A stretch of DNA of 64,000 nucleotides, from positions 36,396 through 100,395 of the forward strand of contig PYSQ01000057.1 of NCBI GenBank assembly GCA_003049435.1, in the 5' to 3' direction. Source of the stretch: Nakataea oryzae (taxonomy: Eukaryota; Ascomycota; Sordariomycetes; Magnaporthales; Magnaporthaceae). Positions 45,578 through 56,954 of the stretch are shown here, piece by piece. The notes beneath the pieces are model-generated. The model searched no databases. It saw nothing but the letters and a program-made list of their open reading frames with translations, and was not told the DNA's origin. The position numbers and the translations under genes are program-made. Numbering within the stretch: the first letter of the stretch is position 1; each line of letters starts with the position of its first letter.

Positions 45578-47619
45578 CGTTGCTTGGTTGCTGATAGCGC
45601 AGGTGAATCCAAGGTCCGGGGGGAACGCGCAGTGGACGCAGGTGCAGATGGAAGCGCTAGGATGCTGATTATGTATGTGCCCAGAGTCGGCTGTTTCGTG
45701 TGCCTCGAGGTCGTGGGCCAGAGATTGGGGGAGAAAGGCAAGGGGGTGCCAAAGATAAGGGGACAGGGAGGGAGGTATAGGGCCGGGTCTGGACCTTGAC
45801 GGATGAAGGCTGAGAGGATAGCGCCAGGAGAACCTGCGCAGGGCGAATGCAAACGCGCGAAATAATTCGCAAACACGCAGGCTAGCGACTGGAGTCCCCT
45901 GTCCCTGTAGGGTGGTCGGTAGGACCAGCCAGTTTCTAAGGTCATGCGGGACAAGCCGCGGTAGATTGCAATGTCGGTTCGGGTCGACTCCCCCAATACG
46001 GACTAGGAAGACCAACGGTGTTCGGTCGCGTGTTCTCCAAGGCAACAGAAAGAGCACGGTCGCCCCCGTCACAACTGGCAAGGGTGCCTAAGTCAGAGGT
46101 AGTGGGTGCGCACGCTGTCGCCAAAAAAAAGGCGCTTTCTCGGCACTGGCGGCCGAGGGAGATTTTAAGATAATGGGTGGGGGGTGAAGCCGCGGGAGTC
46201 TTTCCCGCTAGCTAGCCTGCGCTCTTGCCACGTCTCGGACGCTACCGTGTGAGGCAAACAGCTGAGCAGTGGAGGAGCAGGGCTTTTGCGTGATTGAGCG
46301 AGTCCTTGCGCTGTCGCGTGCAAAACCACCGAGTCCGGCGCAAACCCTCGAATCCAGCGCTGGCCTCGAATTCCTTGCCCGTGTTCTTTCCGCTTGTTGA
46401 CGCTCTTGTCGCCAAGTCGGTCCGTATCCGGCGACAGGACCAACTGGAATGCTTCCAAGGATGAGACGGAGATTGTGAAGGCGCAAGGGACACAGGAAGG
46501 CGCGCAAGGGTCGGCAAAACAGGCGAAGTAAAATGGTAAGAGCGAATGGGGTGCGCGAGACGTTGTCCAGTAGATTTGGATAAGGATTAAACCATGAAGA
46601 GAAGACACAAGTCGATCCCACGGGTTCAGTTCATCGTGGGTGAGATTTCCCGATTAGGAGTCGCCCTTGGGTGCCATCAACACCTGTCGCTGGGAAGAAC
46701 AGGGCCCGAGTCAATCGCCACGGAGGGTCAACTCGCCGCCCAGGGCGCATGTGGCTGTCTTATCTCTGACATAGGGGCAACCCGCAGCTGAGCTTTCAAG
46801 GCGGCAGGAATGGTGGTCCAAGCGAGAATAGGCAATTACGGTAGGGTGCCTTGGACGGGGCACGACACGAGCTGCAGGTACTGCAACCGGGCCAAGCGAG
46901 TCGCACCAGGGCTCTACACGCCACGTTTCCAGAGCCTGTCTGGCCCACTCACATATGACGAATGTACTCTCATGGGTGCACGGCTGACTGGCTCGGGGAC
47001 TGCAGCTGGGTATCCGGTGAATTCGGCAAGCGCGGATGGAAGCTTTGCGAGAAAGGGTGGAGAGCGCAACCATGGACTGCAAGGCGCGCAGACAGTGATT
47101 AAAATTCCGACGCCATGATCGGAGGATGTTCCTCCATCCCTTCTCCGCCGCCGGACAGGTGCTCACATAGTCAAACGGATGAATGCCCGGCCGGCCCAGT
47201 CGACCGTGTGCAAGAAAGTCCCGGAACAAAACGAGACAGATCCCGAGGACGATGGGAAAATAGGTTACTTTATTTGACAGAAACCATGCGCGCACTACTA
47301 CCCGTAGCTGGCCTTGAATTGGCTCGGCTGATCGATTTAGAATCCCATTCAAGTCGTAATCCCGACTCCCTCACATGTAATATTCGCTCACTTACTCTCC
47401 CCCTTCCCCTGCCCCGCTCCGGTTTGGATAACCTGCCACGGCACGCCCGTGACGCGTGCATGGCAAATGGTGCTGGCTTGTTTTTAATACATGGCACATG
47501 AAGATCTTACGCTGTCTTGGTACAAGATGTGTGCGTACGTCCTCAGGGATCGCCGTCGGAAACCGCAAAACAGCTGTTCTTGTTGCTCGAAGATGTCGAC
47601 CGCGGATATGCGGATTACT
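45578..47619. other. Intergenic region, no gene seen
   Basis: This 2.0-kb region holds the upstream flank of the tail-anchored protein gene and the 3' flank of VMA16. The longest frame, 46711-47352 (-), has no domain and no usable splice pattern and was rejected. Confidence 0.5.
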
Positions 47620-48726
47620 TAGATGCTGCTGCCGAACTCTGGTGCTTTGCTTGACGTGAGAAGGCCGACAATGAGGCCAAAAAGACCGAGTATGGAGCTG
47701 AAGATTTCGATAACGAGGATCTTGACAAACCTGGAACGCAAGGCAAGACAAGACATTAGTACATGGGATCAAAAGGAACGGTAGCCGACACCCCCACGCC
47801 TGTTCCAAAGGACACGGGACCGACTCATCGAAAGGGAACAATACATACAAGGTTGGGTCGGCGGCATCTGCCAGAGCGGCCCCACTACCGTTGATGCCGA
47901 CAGCAACGCCGCAAATCAGATTGCACATGCCGACTGTGAGGCCGGCCCAGAACAAGGCGAATCCCGTGTAGTGTGATCTGCTGCTGTAGTATTCCATTTG
48001 ATCAACGGCATTGATCTTGGCCTGGAAGATGATGGCCATGATGACGCCGTAGATGGCGACAACCTCGCAGAAGATGATGGAGATGAGGTTCTTTGTCCGG
48101 ATGCGAGGGGCCTTGACACCACCTCCCAGAATAGATGACCCGGTAATGAAAATTCCCCTGCGAGAAGCCAAGCACCAGCAGTTAGCGACATGGTCCCGAG
48201 TGGTCGTCGTTCGTCAGGATTCTAGCTGCCCCATCGGCCGTCACAGCGAGGCCGACCGGAGAAGACCGGACAAGTAGTGAACAGGCCAACGCGATGCCAT
48301 CGTGTCCCACGTACCAAGCAGCTCCGACAACCGAAAGCCCGATGCAGAGCGAGATTCCTATGCTGGCCCACGCGTAGGGCGAAACATCCTCGATGAAGGC
48401 GCCGACCTGTAGTAAAACGCGGGTTGATGTAAGAAAGAGTGCGACGTCGCGTCGGGGGGAGGCTCGAGAGTGGGAGAGGGGAGCGGCGTCACTGGAGGCG
48501 TACATCGAAGGATTCTCCGCTGCCAGTAAAGAGCATGTCTGGCGAGATGGCGGCGGCATTGTCAGTTCAGGGAGCGCTTCTCGAGGGGATGAATGCGTAG
48601 TACGGCCGCTCGTCGCCGCGGCCGTCGCGACATCCGTTGTGTTTCGATTGCAGGGCGGCACAACTCACAAGCCCCGACCACGGCCAGCGCGGATCCCGTC
48701 CCCCCAAGTCCATATAGCAGGCTCAT
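47620..48726 (-). CDS. VMA16: V-type ATPase proteolipid subunit c'' (Vma16)
   Basis: Five exons: 48726-48669, 48538-48504, 48406-48315, 48157-47849 and 47731-47620; 606 nt, 201 residues. The second exon is only 35 nt. Introns are 130, 97, 157 and 117 bp. The rebuilt protein opens MSLLYGLGGTGSALAVVG, as in other filamentous fungi, and has four to five membrane helices. The essential proton-carrying glutamate is E93 in NLISIIFCEVVAIYG. A second acidic helix contains KILVIEIFSSILG. It forms part of the rotating V0 ring that acidifies the vacuole and endomembranes. The gene diverges from TOA2. Confidence 0.93.
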
Positions 48727-49142
48727 CGCGTCGGCTGGGCAGTGTGTGTCTAAAATTCGTCGGCGTTTGCGCAGGATGAAGCCGTCATGGCACCAGCTCG
48801 GGGTTCGGAAGGGTCGCTCTCGGCAGCGGCCTCGAAGGCCTGGAGACTGGGTGGATGCAGGGGCCACCAGCATTTCATCAGCTTGCAGCTCCAGCCACTG
48901 TGGCGCTGCCCACCCAAGAACTTCGAGTCAGCACTGTAACAGCGGCGCCAGTGCTGCCTGCAACCTGTGAGTGGCGTTCTTCCAGGCATGCAATGCATCT
49001 CAGTGGCCAACGCCCCGTGACATCTGCTCTCCCGCTCCCCAACCCAATAAATACCGACCCGGCCGCTCGTTGACCAACTCTCGCGCCTCCCACCCCGAAT
49101 CCACGACGGAAGACCCGCCCGATCACCGCGAGACAAGTAACC
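48727..49142. promoter_or_regulatory. Shared 416-bp promoter of VMA16 and TOA2
   Basis: Two housekeeping genes start 416 bp apart in opposite directions, and no other gene fits between them. It is a candidate bidirectional promoter. Confidence 0.6.
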
Positions 49143-49791
49143 ATGGCGACCGGCGCGCAGTCTACGTTCTACGAGCTCTACCGCCGTAGCAGGTACATTC
49201 ATTCCTTTGCCGAATGATTCCTCTGGGCCTCCCGCGCGCGCGCTCTTGGCTCCCATGCTTGGGTTCCAGCGCTGCGGGGGTCTGTTTGCCATGCCTGTGC
49301 CTCTCGCTCTCTGCCTGGTGCTCATAAGTCGTAGGGTGTGTTGGCTAACGTGGAGCGCTGCGGTCTCGCGAAACAACAACAGCATCGGCATGGCTCTCAC
49401 CGATGCGCTGGATGATCTCATCCAGGACAACCGCATGGATCCCCAACTGGCCATGAAAATCGTCGCCAACTTTGATCGTGCTATTGCCGAGACCCTTCAG
49501 GAGAAGGTCAAGTCCAGGCTGACATTCAGGGTGACTATCTTTCCGTCCTCTCACAGAGCCTCGTTGTCTGCACGACTATGCCGGCACGGCCAACTCCTGA
49601 CTTAAAGAGCTTGGGCTAACCCCGGAATGAATCCTCAGGGCTCTCTCGACACCTACCGCTTCTGCGACGATGTCTGGACCTTCTTGATCAAAAACGTATC
49701 CTTCAAGATGGACAACGGCGGTCAAATGGTATCAGCCGACAAGATTAAGATCGTCAGCTGCAACGCGAAGCGACCGGGCGAGGGTCCTTAG
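49143..49791 (+). CDS. TOA2: Transcription factor IIA small (gamma) subunit
   Basis: Three exons, 49143-49192, 49383-49530 and 49639-49791, with introns of 190 and 108 bp; 116 residues, the usual length. The N-terminal four-helix part reads FYELYRRSSIGMALTDALDD and QLAMKIVANFDRAI. The C-terminal beta-barrel reads GSLDTYRFCDDVWTFLIKN and ends KIKIVSCNAKRPGEG, all conserved in TFIIA gamma. With the large subunit it stabilises TBP on the TATA region and counters repressors of preinitiation-complex assembly. It acts in the nucleus and is expected to be essential. Confidence 0.95.
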
Positions 49792-51585
49792 TGGGATGCG
49801 TCAGTGAGGCGAGACGGTGCAACTTCCAGAGACGAGAGAAACACTACGAAGGACAAGGGAGACCGAAGCCGCCCGCGCAAGATCAAGAAGGTGCCCACCT
49901 CTGATCTTTGAACTTGGCGCGGCAACAACAGGATGACAAGTCCATATATCATTATATGGCCTCTACCGTCTGGAAGCATCGGTCGAAGATGGCCTTGTTT
50001 GCTGCTCTTCTACTTGGCATCAGCCCCAGTCGGGTGCCCACTGCTCTCCGCGACGGTTTGGTTTTAAACAGGGATATTTTCTGAGGCGGCGTTTGGTTCA
50101 TGACATTACAGATATATTTACACGAAACGGAGTTTGGGCATGCTTGTCGTATGGGTCTATCCAACAATATGAAGATACCAGAATGCACATTAGAACGATC
50201 ACATATATTAAGATTGAGTTTGATGCATTTTCGTCAGCCACAGTCGTAGTGAAAGGAAGTACCAGATGTGAAACGTCTTGCTATCATTGGCTAGTTCCTG
50301 GAATAGCAGATATAAATAACAACCATCAAACCTAGAACAGTAAACCAGCTCTAGTTACACCTTGGCAGGGGCGGAAAGCGTGGTATGATAGTCACGGGGT
50401 TTGTTCAGATTGTCATCGGATTTCAGGAGGGCGAAACCCGCCATGGTTCACGACTTCGACCCCAAGAGACATGCAGACGCCGTTGTGATCACAGCCCATT
50501 TTATTGTTATCTCGGCAGCATATGCTATTTAAGAAGTTGATGATCTAGACCGGGCGAGGATGAGCCGATGCCACATACTAGAAGGCAACAAAATGGGCAA
50601 TGCAGGCGTTGAACAGGATCCTGGGCGATGGGCGCAAAGTAGTGACGAATAAATCTGTATCGCTAGGCATTGCTAGCTGTTTTGCCTGCTACTGTAGATT
50701 GGGCATTTTGAGGGTAACACGGAATTGGCGGGGATTTGGGAGAGGACAGTGCCGAATCCGTTCCTTCGCTTTGCGAAGGCTGGAGCACAGCGAGAAATAT
50801 CCCATCATCAAGCCCAGCAAGATCTTAGGCCGGTAGTGTAAGAATCAAGCAAGTGTGATTTCATCATACCTCGAGAGTATCGATCAGTACCATGTTTCCC
50901 AAGCCTGTGTTCCTCGACCAAACCACTAAACATTTAGTCGTCCAAGCACGGGCAGATCTTTCAATAAAGCCAGTGGCCGCTCGCGTGCAGGCTTTCGCCA
51001 TTCGCGTCGCTGTGCATCCTTCCGGTTGCTGAGAATAAAATGATTTCGTTGCAGAATACCTGCAGCGATAGCTTCGGCCTCTGTTGCGCCACACCTGTCG
51101 GGCTTGGTCTGGCGCAGTGCTAAGGCGGAAGACCGAGAATAGCAGGAGTGGGCAGCCACAAGGCTGCCCCAGCGTGCCAGTGCCCGGACCGCCCCTTGTC
51201 GGACCGCCTGGCCAGCTTGGCAGTGCCGGTCGCATGCCCAAACCGGCGCTGCCACACGTTACGGGGCTAGCGCGGAACGGGGACAGGGGGAGGGGCCAAC
51301 GAGCGGCTGCGAAGCTGGCGCGTGGCCCAGCAGCCCACGGGCATTGACTTGTTTCAAACGAGTCGCTGGCAAACACGGATCAGCAGTCCATGAGGCGGGT
51401 TTTTTTATGTCTTTATTGTGCACCGCCAGGCTGAGTCTCGACAAGTCACGCCTCCACCACCCCCTTAGCCTGCTGCTGACTGCGCGCGGTCATTGTCCAT
51501 TCCCTGCTTCTGCCTGTGTCCTTGCTGGCCCACACCCTCGCTATTCTCTCGCGCGCCTTGCTGTCTTTTCTTTCTTCCGCCCAAA
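49792..51585. other. Intergenic region, AT-richer, no gene seen
   Basis: A 1.8-kb stretch between TOA2 and the EamA-like gene. Short frames only, without motifs. It includes the 3' flank of TOA2 and the promoter of the next gene. Confidence 0.5.
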
Positions 51586-53022
51586 ATGCTGCGCAAGCGC
51601 CAGCAGCAGAGGAATCCATCATCCGCCCTAGCCCCTGACGCCCCCTCCACATCCACACCCACATCCGGCGAGGAGCAACGGGAGCCGGCAGTGATCTCTG
51701 GAAGGCCGAGCAGCTGTAGCAAGGGTCCCGATACCTCAAGTAGCACTGGAGCTGACGCGGCGGCGGTACATCGGCGCCACGAGCATAAAGGAAAGATGGA
51801 ATCCTCACTGGCCTCGGAAAATAGCCCACTTCTTGGAGGGGCGGGCCGAGAGACGACAGACGAGTCGGGCTCGGCAGCGAGCACCAAGACGATGACCTGG
51901 AGTCAGAGGAACCAATGGGTCATCTTCGCCATCGCGAGCGGCACTTGCGCTGCTCTGAACGGCGTCATGGCCAAGCTGTGAGTCGGGTTCCCTTCCCTGA
52001 TGCTGCGCTTGCCGCCCAAGGGCACCGCCGTGGCCCGGCCTCTGGCTTGATCTGTGTCTGTTAGCTAGTGTTGCCGGGCCTTTTGGTTGTCACCCTGGAT
52101 AGCACTTACAACGACTCTTAATCGACGGCAGAACGACCACGGAACTCACCACAAGCCTGTCGCATCAGATGGCGGCCTTTCTGGGCCTGTCGACAGCCGA
52201 GGGAGCTGTTGAGTTTGTCGTGCGTGCTGTGAGTTGCCGTCGTCTCTCCCCTCACGTCGTCTATCCTCCTAGCGGCGCATCGCGGGCGTGAAACCCGAAT
52301 CGAGTGGGCTTCGGAACAAAGAGGAATCCGAGAAGAGCGCCACCGATGTGCAATAAATTCTGACATGCCACATCACATGCGCCCAGACCTTTTTCGGCCT
52401 TAATCTTGCATTTAATGGAGTGGTAAGGACTGATGCTTTCCAATTCGGGAAACCCGCCCTCGTCCTTGCCCCTCCCGCTCCCCACCACAAAGGAACAGAG
52501 GGCTTTCTGTGCTTGTGCTCTTTTTGTCTTTAGCCTGCGTGGCTGCTCGCGCGGCTCTCCCCCCCCGCATCACCAACACAGGCATACGATGGACGCTAGG
52601 TGCGCCAGGTACTAATGCTGTGTGGCGGTCAGATGTGGACGCTCTTCACCCAAGCCCTCTCCCGCGGCCACTCGACGACGCAAGTGTCCATCATGAACAC
52701 GTCGGCCAACTTTGTGCTGACGGCCTTGCTGGGACTCGTCATCTTCTCCGAGTCGCTGCCGCCGCTATGGTGGCTTGGCGCCTCGATGTTGGTGGCGGGA
52801 AACGTCATCATCGGCCGCAAGGACGAAGGGTCGACGGACAGCGACGGAGACCGCGACGTCGTTGATGCCGATGTCGATGCCATCTCCGAGGCCGAGAGCG
52901 GCCGGAGCGACTATGAGCCGCCGATCCCGCAGGCCGACGGCACGGTGGCGCCGCCGATAGAGAAGGACGACGAAGAGGACGACATCCCACTGCTTGGGAA
53001 TCTGGACCCCGATCAGAGGTGA
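51586..53022 (+). CDS. TMEM42-like EamA/DMT-superfamily membrane protein
   Basis: Four exons: 51586-51977, 52132-52228, 52387-52422 (36 nt) and 52633-53022; 915 nt, 304 residues. The first about 100 residues are hydrophilic and serine-rich. Then come four predicted membrane segments: NQWVIFAIASGTCAALNGVMAKL, TFFGLNLAFNGV-MMWTLFTQAL, SANFVLTALLGLVIF and PLWWLGASMLVAGNVIIGRK. This half-size EamA layout (one repeat in place of two) matches TMEM42. A long acidic tail follows. The small third exon restores the membrane helix in frame, which supports the model. Transport function in this subfamily is unproven. Confidence 0.87.
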
Positions 53023-53517
53023 AGCGAATGCGTCGGATCCCGGGTTGCTTTTCGTTATGCCCTCCTGCTTGGATAGATGGGTGGATGCTGCGGGGATGCT
53101 GCTGCCTGGGCAGTTGTACTTGTTTACGTTGATACCCTTTAGATCCCTATTGTCTAGTTCCGCACATGGCTGGATACCTACATAACTAGACATGCGTCGC
53201 CGCTGTCGTGACGATGAAAATATGCGAGTTTCCTGGATGCTCCAGCAAAGATGGCGGTCTTGCAGCCCGCCAACGTACCGTGACAAACACGCACTGTCCA
53301 GGCACACTGTACACACCCACCCCCACGCGACAGAATTGAGACCTCCCGCCTAAGCAGCAAGCAGCCTCGCAACGGTGGGAATTTCTGCAGACCGCGGCAG
53401 CCTCGCGACGCGACCATTTTGCCTGGATCCCCGGCCCAGACCGAGCTGGCAGACACGACCGGACCGACCGACGACCGCACGCCAAGGTAAAACAGCACGC
53501 GCACAGCGACCGCCGCC
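53023..53517. other. Intergenic region, no gene seen
   Basis: A 495-bp stretch between two plus-strand genes, holding the 3' flank of the EamA-like gene and the promoter of LEA1. Confidence 0.6.
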
Positions 53518-54646
53518 ATGAGGCTGACCGCCGACCTAATCAACAACTCTCTCTCCTACATCAACCCTCTGAAGGAGCGGGAGCTCGACCTTCGAGGTAT
53601 GTGGCACGAAAAGGGCAGATACTACACTTTGACCATGGGGCAGAATTGATATCGAACCCGCTCTTTCTCTTGGGGGAACTGTTCGCCTTGTAGGACATCG
53701 AATCCCGGCCATTGAGAATCTGGGCGTTGCTGGTGTCAGTACCTTTTGTGTTTTTTCCCCTCCCTCCCGCCTTGGACTGCCCTCTCCATGCTGGGGGCGC
53801 GCGACTGACTGCCCGCTCGACCGACAGCCGCAAGATGCCATAGACTTCACCGACAACGACATCGCGACCCTGGGCAACTTCCCGCTGTCGCCCCGAATCC
53901 AGACGCTGCTGCTCGCCCGGAATCGCGTCGTGAGCATCCAGCCCTCGCTGCCCAACGCGATCCCTAACCTCACCAACCTGGTGCTGGCCTCCAACAGCAT
54001 TGCTGAGCTCGCGGACCTCGACCCCCTCGCTGGCTTCAAGCGCCTTACCCATCTGGTCCTGATCGACAACCCTGTTACCAAGAAGGAGGTGCGTCTAGTC
54101 CATGCAGACAGCGCCCTGGGATGGCTGCATACCCACACACCTCGACACCTGCGCGTGCTGGTCTAACTCGTGTGCATGGCACGCGTCCCTGTATAGAACT
54201 ACCGCTACTGGGTCCTGTGGACATGTCCTGGCGTGAGGTTCCTTGATTACCAAAAGGTCAAGCTGGCAGAGCGGGAGCATGCTGCGTCGCTGTTTGGGAC
54301 GGCAGAAGAGCCGACGGAACTGGCTATTAAGGTAGGAAACGCGCCGGTCACACCCAGTAGCTACAGTGTCTTTTTATGCCGCCATGGCCTAACTTTGATA
54401 CTCTCCGACGCACAGATAAAGGGATTGAAGTCCAAGACAGGCGCCGCGGCGGCAGTTTCCAAGGCCGACTCGTCCGCGCCCACCTCCAAGCTCGCTCGGG
54501 TGAAGCTGACGGACGATGAGCGCAAGAAGCTGCAGGAGCGCATCAAGACGGCAGAGAGCCTGGACGAGATCCTGAGGCTTGAAAAGGAGTTGAACGAGGG
54601 GAGGTTACCAGCAGGGATCCACGGCGGCGATGCGATGGAGAACTAA
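53518..54646 (+). CDS. LEA1: U2 snRNP protein A' (Lea1)
   Basis: Five exons: 53518-53596, 53694-53734, 53828-54088, 54197-54331 and 54416-54646; 747 nt, 248 residues. The opening MRLTADLINNSLSYINPLKE is characteristic. Leucine-rich repeats follow (ERELDLRG, IDFTDNDIATLGNFPL, IQTLLLARNRV, LTNLVLASNSIAEL, LTHLVLIDNPVTKKENYR). The cap segment is YRYWVLWTCPGVRFLDYQKVK, and the C-terminus is lysine-rich and helical. It binds U2 snRNA stem-loop IV with the B'' protein and acts in branch-site recognition in the nucleus. A spliceosomal gene with four introns depends on its own machinery. Confidence 0.95.
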
Positions 54647-54930
54647 AGAGGAACGGACCATTTATGTTCTCTTTTTATAAAATCTCTTGGTCACGTTATG
54701 TGGTGCGATATGCATGGAAGACAAAACTAGGCAAATGGAGAGAGTAATTATCCCTCCTCTGGTGCATAAAACAGGTGTTTTTGTACATAGCTGGAGGCTT
54801 TTTTTTTTCCTGTCTTTTTTCCCCCTAGCTGCGCAGAAAACTATGGCGATCATGCGTAGTCCCTTGTCCATACACAAGACTGCATGAGAACAGAGAAAGC
54901 AAAGTAGTCGCGCAGCCGTTGCATAGCTCA

Positions 54931-56017
54931 CTACAGCTTCGCAGGGGACTTGGCGGCGTCGTGTTCTGTGCCGTCGTCACCGTCGGCGGCAATCTCGATG
55001 ACGAGCTTGCCAAACTGCCTCCCCGCCTTGAGGTCGTTGAAGAGGCCCTCGATGCCGTCGAGGTTGTCGAGCCCGCGCACGACGCGGCTGACGACGGGCA
55101 CGATGCGGTGCTCGCGCACAAAGGCGACCATGGCGGCGAACTCTGCGCGCGACCCCATGGTGGTGCCGCGCAGCTCGACCTGCCGGAGAACGGCGGGCAT
55201 GAGCCAGTCCATCCTCGGCGACACGGTCATGCCGTAGCTCGAGATGACGCCGCCGGCCTTGAGCAGCCGCAGCGAGCGCCTGACCACGTCGCCGCCCGCA
55301 CCGTCGACGACGGCGTCGACAAAGGGCCGGTCCGCCGGCAGCAGCGCCGCCAGCCGCGCGTCCCAGTCGGCCTCCCTGTAGCACACGCCGGCGGCGGCGC
55401 CCTGCTCACGCACGGCGCGCTCGATCTTGGCCGGGTCTCCGCTCGTCACGAAGGCGCGACAGCCCATGGCCACGGCCAGCTGGAGGGCCGCCAGCGCCAC
55501 GCCGCCGCCGATGCCCGTGATCAGGACGTTCTTGCGGGCCCCGCCGGGCCGCACCGGCGACACCCCGGCCTTTGTGACGAGGGCGCGCCACGCCGTCAGC
55601 CCGACGACGGGCAGCGCCGCGCCCTCGACGGCCGACAGGTGCTCGGGCGCGGGCTCGACCTCGGCCTCGGGCACGGCCGCAAACTCGGCCGCGCAGCCCG
55701 AGTCCTGGCAGAGCAGCGACGAGCCCGTTACGGCGAACCGGGCCGGGTCCTCGGGCCCGTCCGGGTCCACCGCCCAGCCGCGCGACGGCGTGAGCAGCAC
55801 CGCCTTGCCGAGCAGCGAGAGGGCCCGGGCCGACGCCTCGGGCCCCACGGCCGTCACGACGCCGCAGCCGTCGGCCAGCATGGGCGCGTCAAAGGATATG
55901 GCAGGGTACAGGTGCTGGCGGATGAAGTGGTCCCGGTGGTTGAGCGCCGCCGCCTTGATGCGCACCAGCACCTCGCCCGGGCCGGGCACTGGCATGGGAA
56001 CATCCTTGACCTCCAGG
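54931..56017 (-). CDS. MDR-superfamily oxidoreductase (quinone-reductase/alcohol-dehydrogenase-like), 5' exon uncertain
   Basis: The main exon runs from 56017 (after a ctgac branch site and caccag acceptor) to the stop at 54931; the first in-frame ATG inside it is at 55995 (354 residues). The N-terminal GroES-like fold contains PGPGEVLVRIKAAALNHRD, typical of the family, and the NADPH Rossmann motif is ITGIGGGVALAALQLA. The core lacks the GHE zinc motif, so it is a zinc-free quinone-oxidoreductase-type member. The phase requires a small upstream exon. A candidate ATG lies near 56199, but its donor is weak, so I do not fix it. The substrate is unknown. Confidence 0.75.
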
Positions 56018-56954
56018 CTGGTGATGGCGCCATGGCCGGGGAAGAGTCAGCCGTGTGCTGGGACTTTTGCGGATGGTCGTGTGGAAAACAGGAAAAAGAA
56101 AAAAAACACAAATTATGCAATATAACCGTTACAAGGCGATATGCGTGCCCAGGACAAAAAGGGGCCTTGTTGCTTACGGGTAGTAGACCTTTCCAGGCTT
56201 CCCATCGGTTTTTTTAACCCTCAGCTGAAGTGGCATCCTCGCTACTGTCGGAAACTCTTTCTCCTATCTAGACTGGACCTGGGTGGAAGACGAGATGATG
56301 CGGAGAGCAGTACTGATATGGGTTGGTGTTTCAGTGCAAAGTTTGGGCGAGGTTGTTGAGTGACTGCCTGTCCATAATCAAACGCCCAGGGGGACAAATC
56401 TCACCGATGACTGGCAGGGACATGCTAGGTTAAGCACCGAGGCATCCAAATGGAGATCTTGCATCGTACATAGGCTAGCTGAATATTCCCCGCACCGGAA
56501 ACCTCGGCTCAATTGGGCAAGACACCGCTTAGCCTGACAGGGCCTGGGCCGGGTGCGAACAAGAAAACAACCATGTTTGCAGTAGATGCGGTAGAATGTG
56601 AACAATGTACGGGTCGACAAGGCGCAGTTGCAAATCGTGACACAAGGCGCATCTTTTTTTGTCTCATTGCAAGCGCTCGCCCGTAACAGACCAAAGAACA
56701 AGCTATGCTGCAGGAAGCTGTATTATATATCACGATATTTTGGGAAGTGCAAGCTCGAATAATCAAGGATAGACTTCGCAGGAAACCAATCTAGACAACA
56801 ACGAAATAGGCAGGAAAAAACAAGACCGATTACCAACCAAAGATACACTGGAAGCTGGCATGCCCCTCCCAAGGAAAAATGAGATCGCGGGAGAACAAAA
56901 ACCAAACCAAGACATCGGCTTCAACGTGCGTTTTCGGAGGCGTCGGAAACTTTT
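56018..56954. other. Intergenic region, possibly with the missing first exon of the oxidoreductase
   Basis: These 937 bp lie between two minus-strand genes. The 5' exon and promoter of the oxidoreductase and the 3' UTR of the chitin synthase must be here. No separate gene was seen. Confidence 0.5.

Noticed and set aside
46711..47352. 213-residue minus-strand frame
   Set aside because: No domain, no support from flanking exons, and composition like non-coding DNA.
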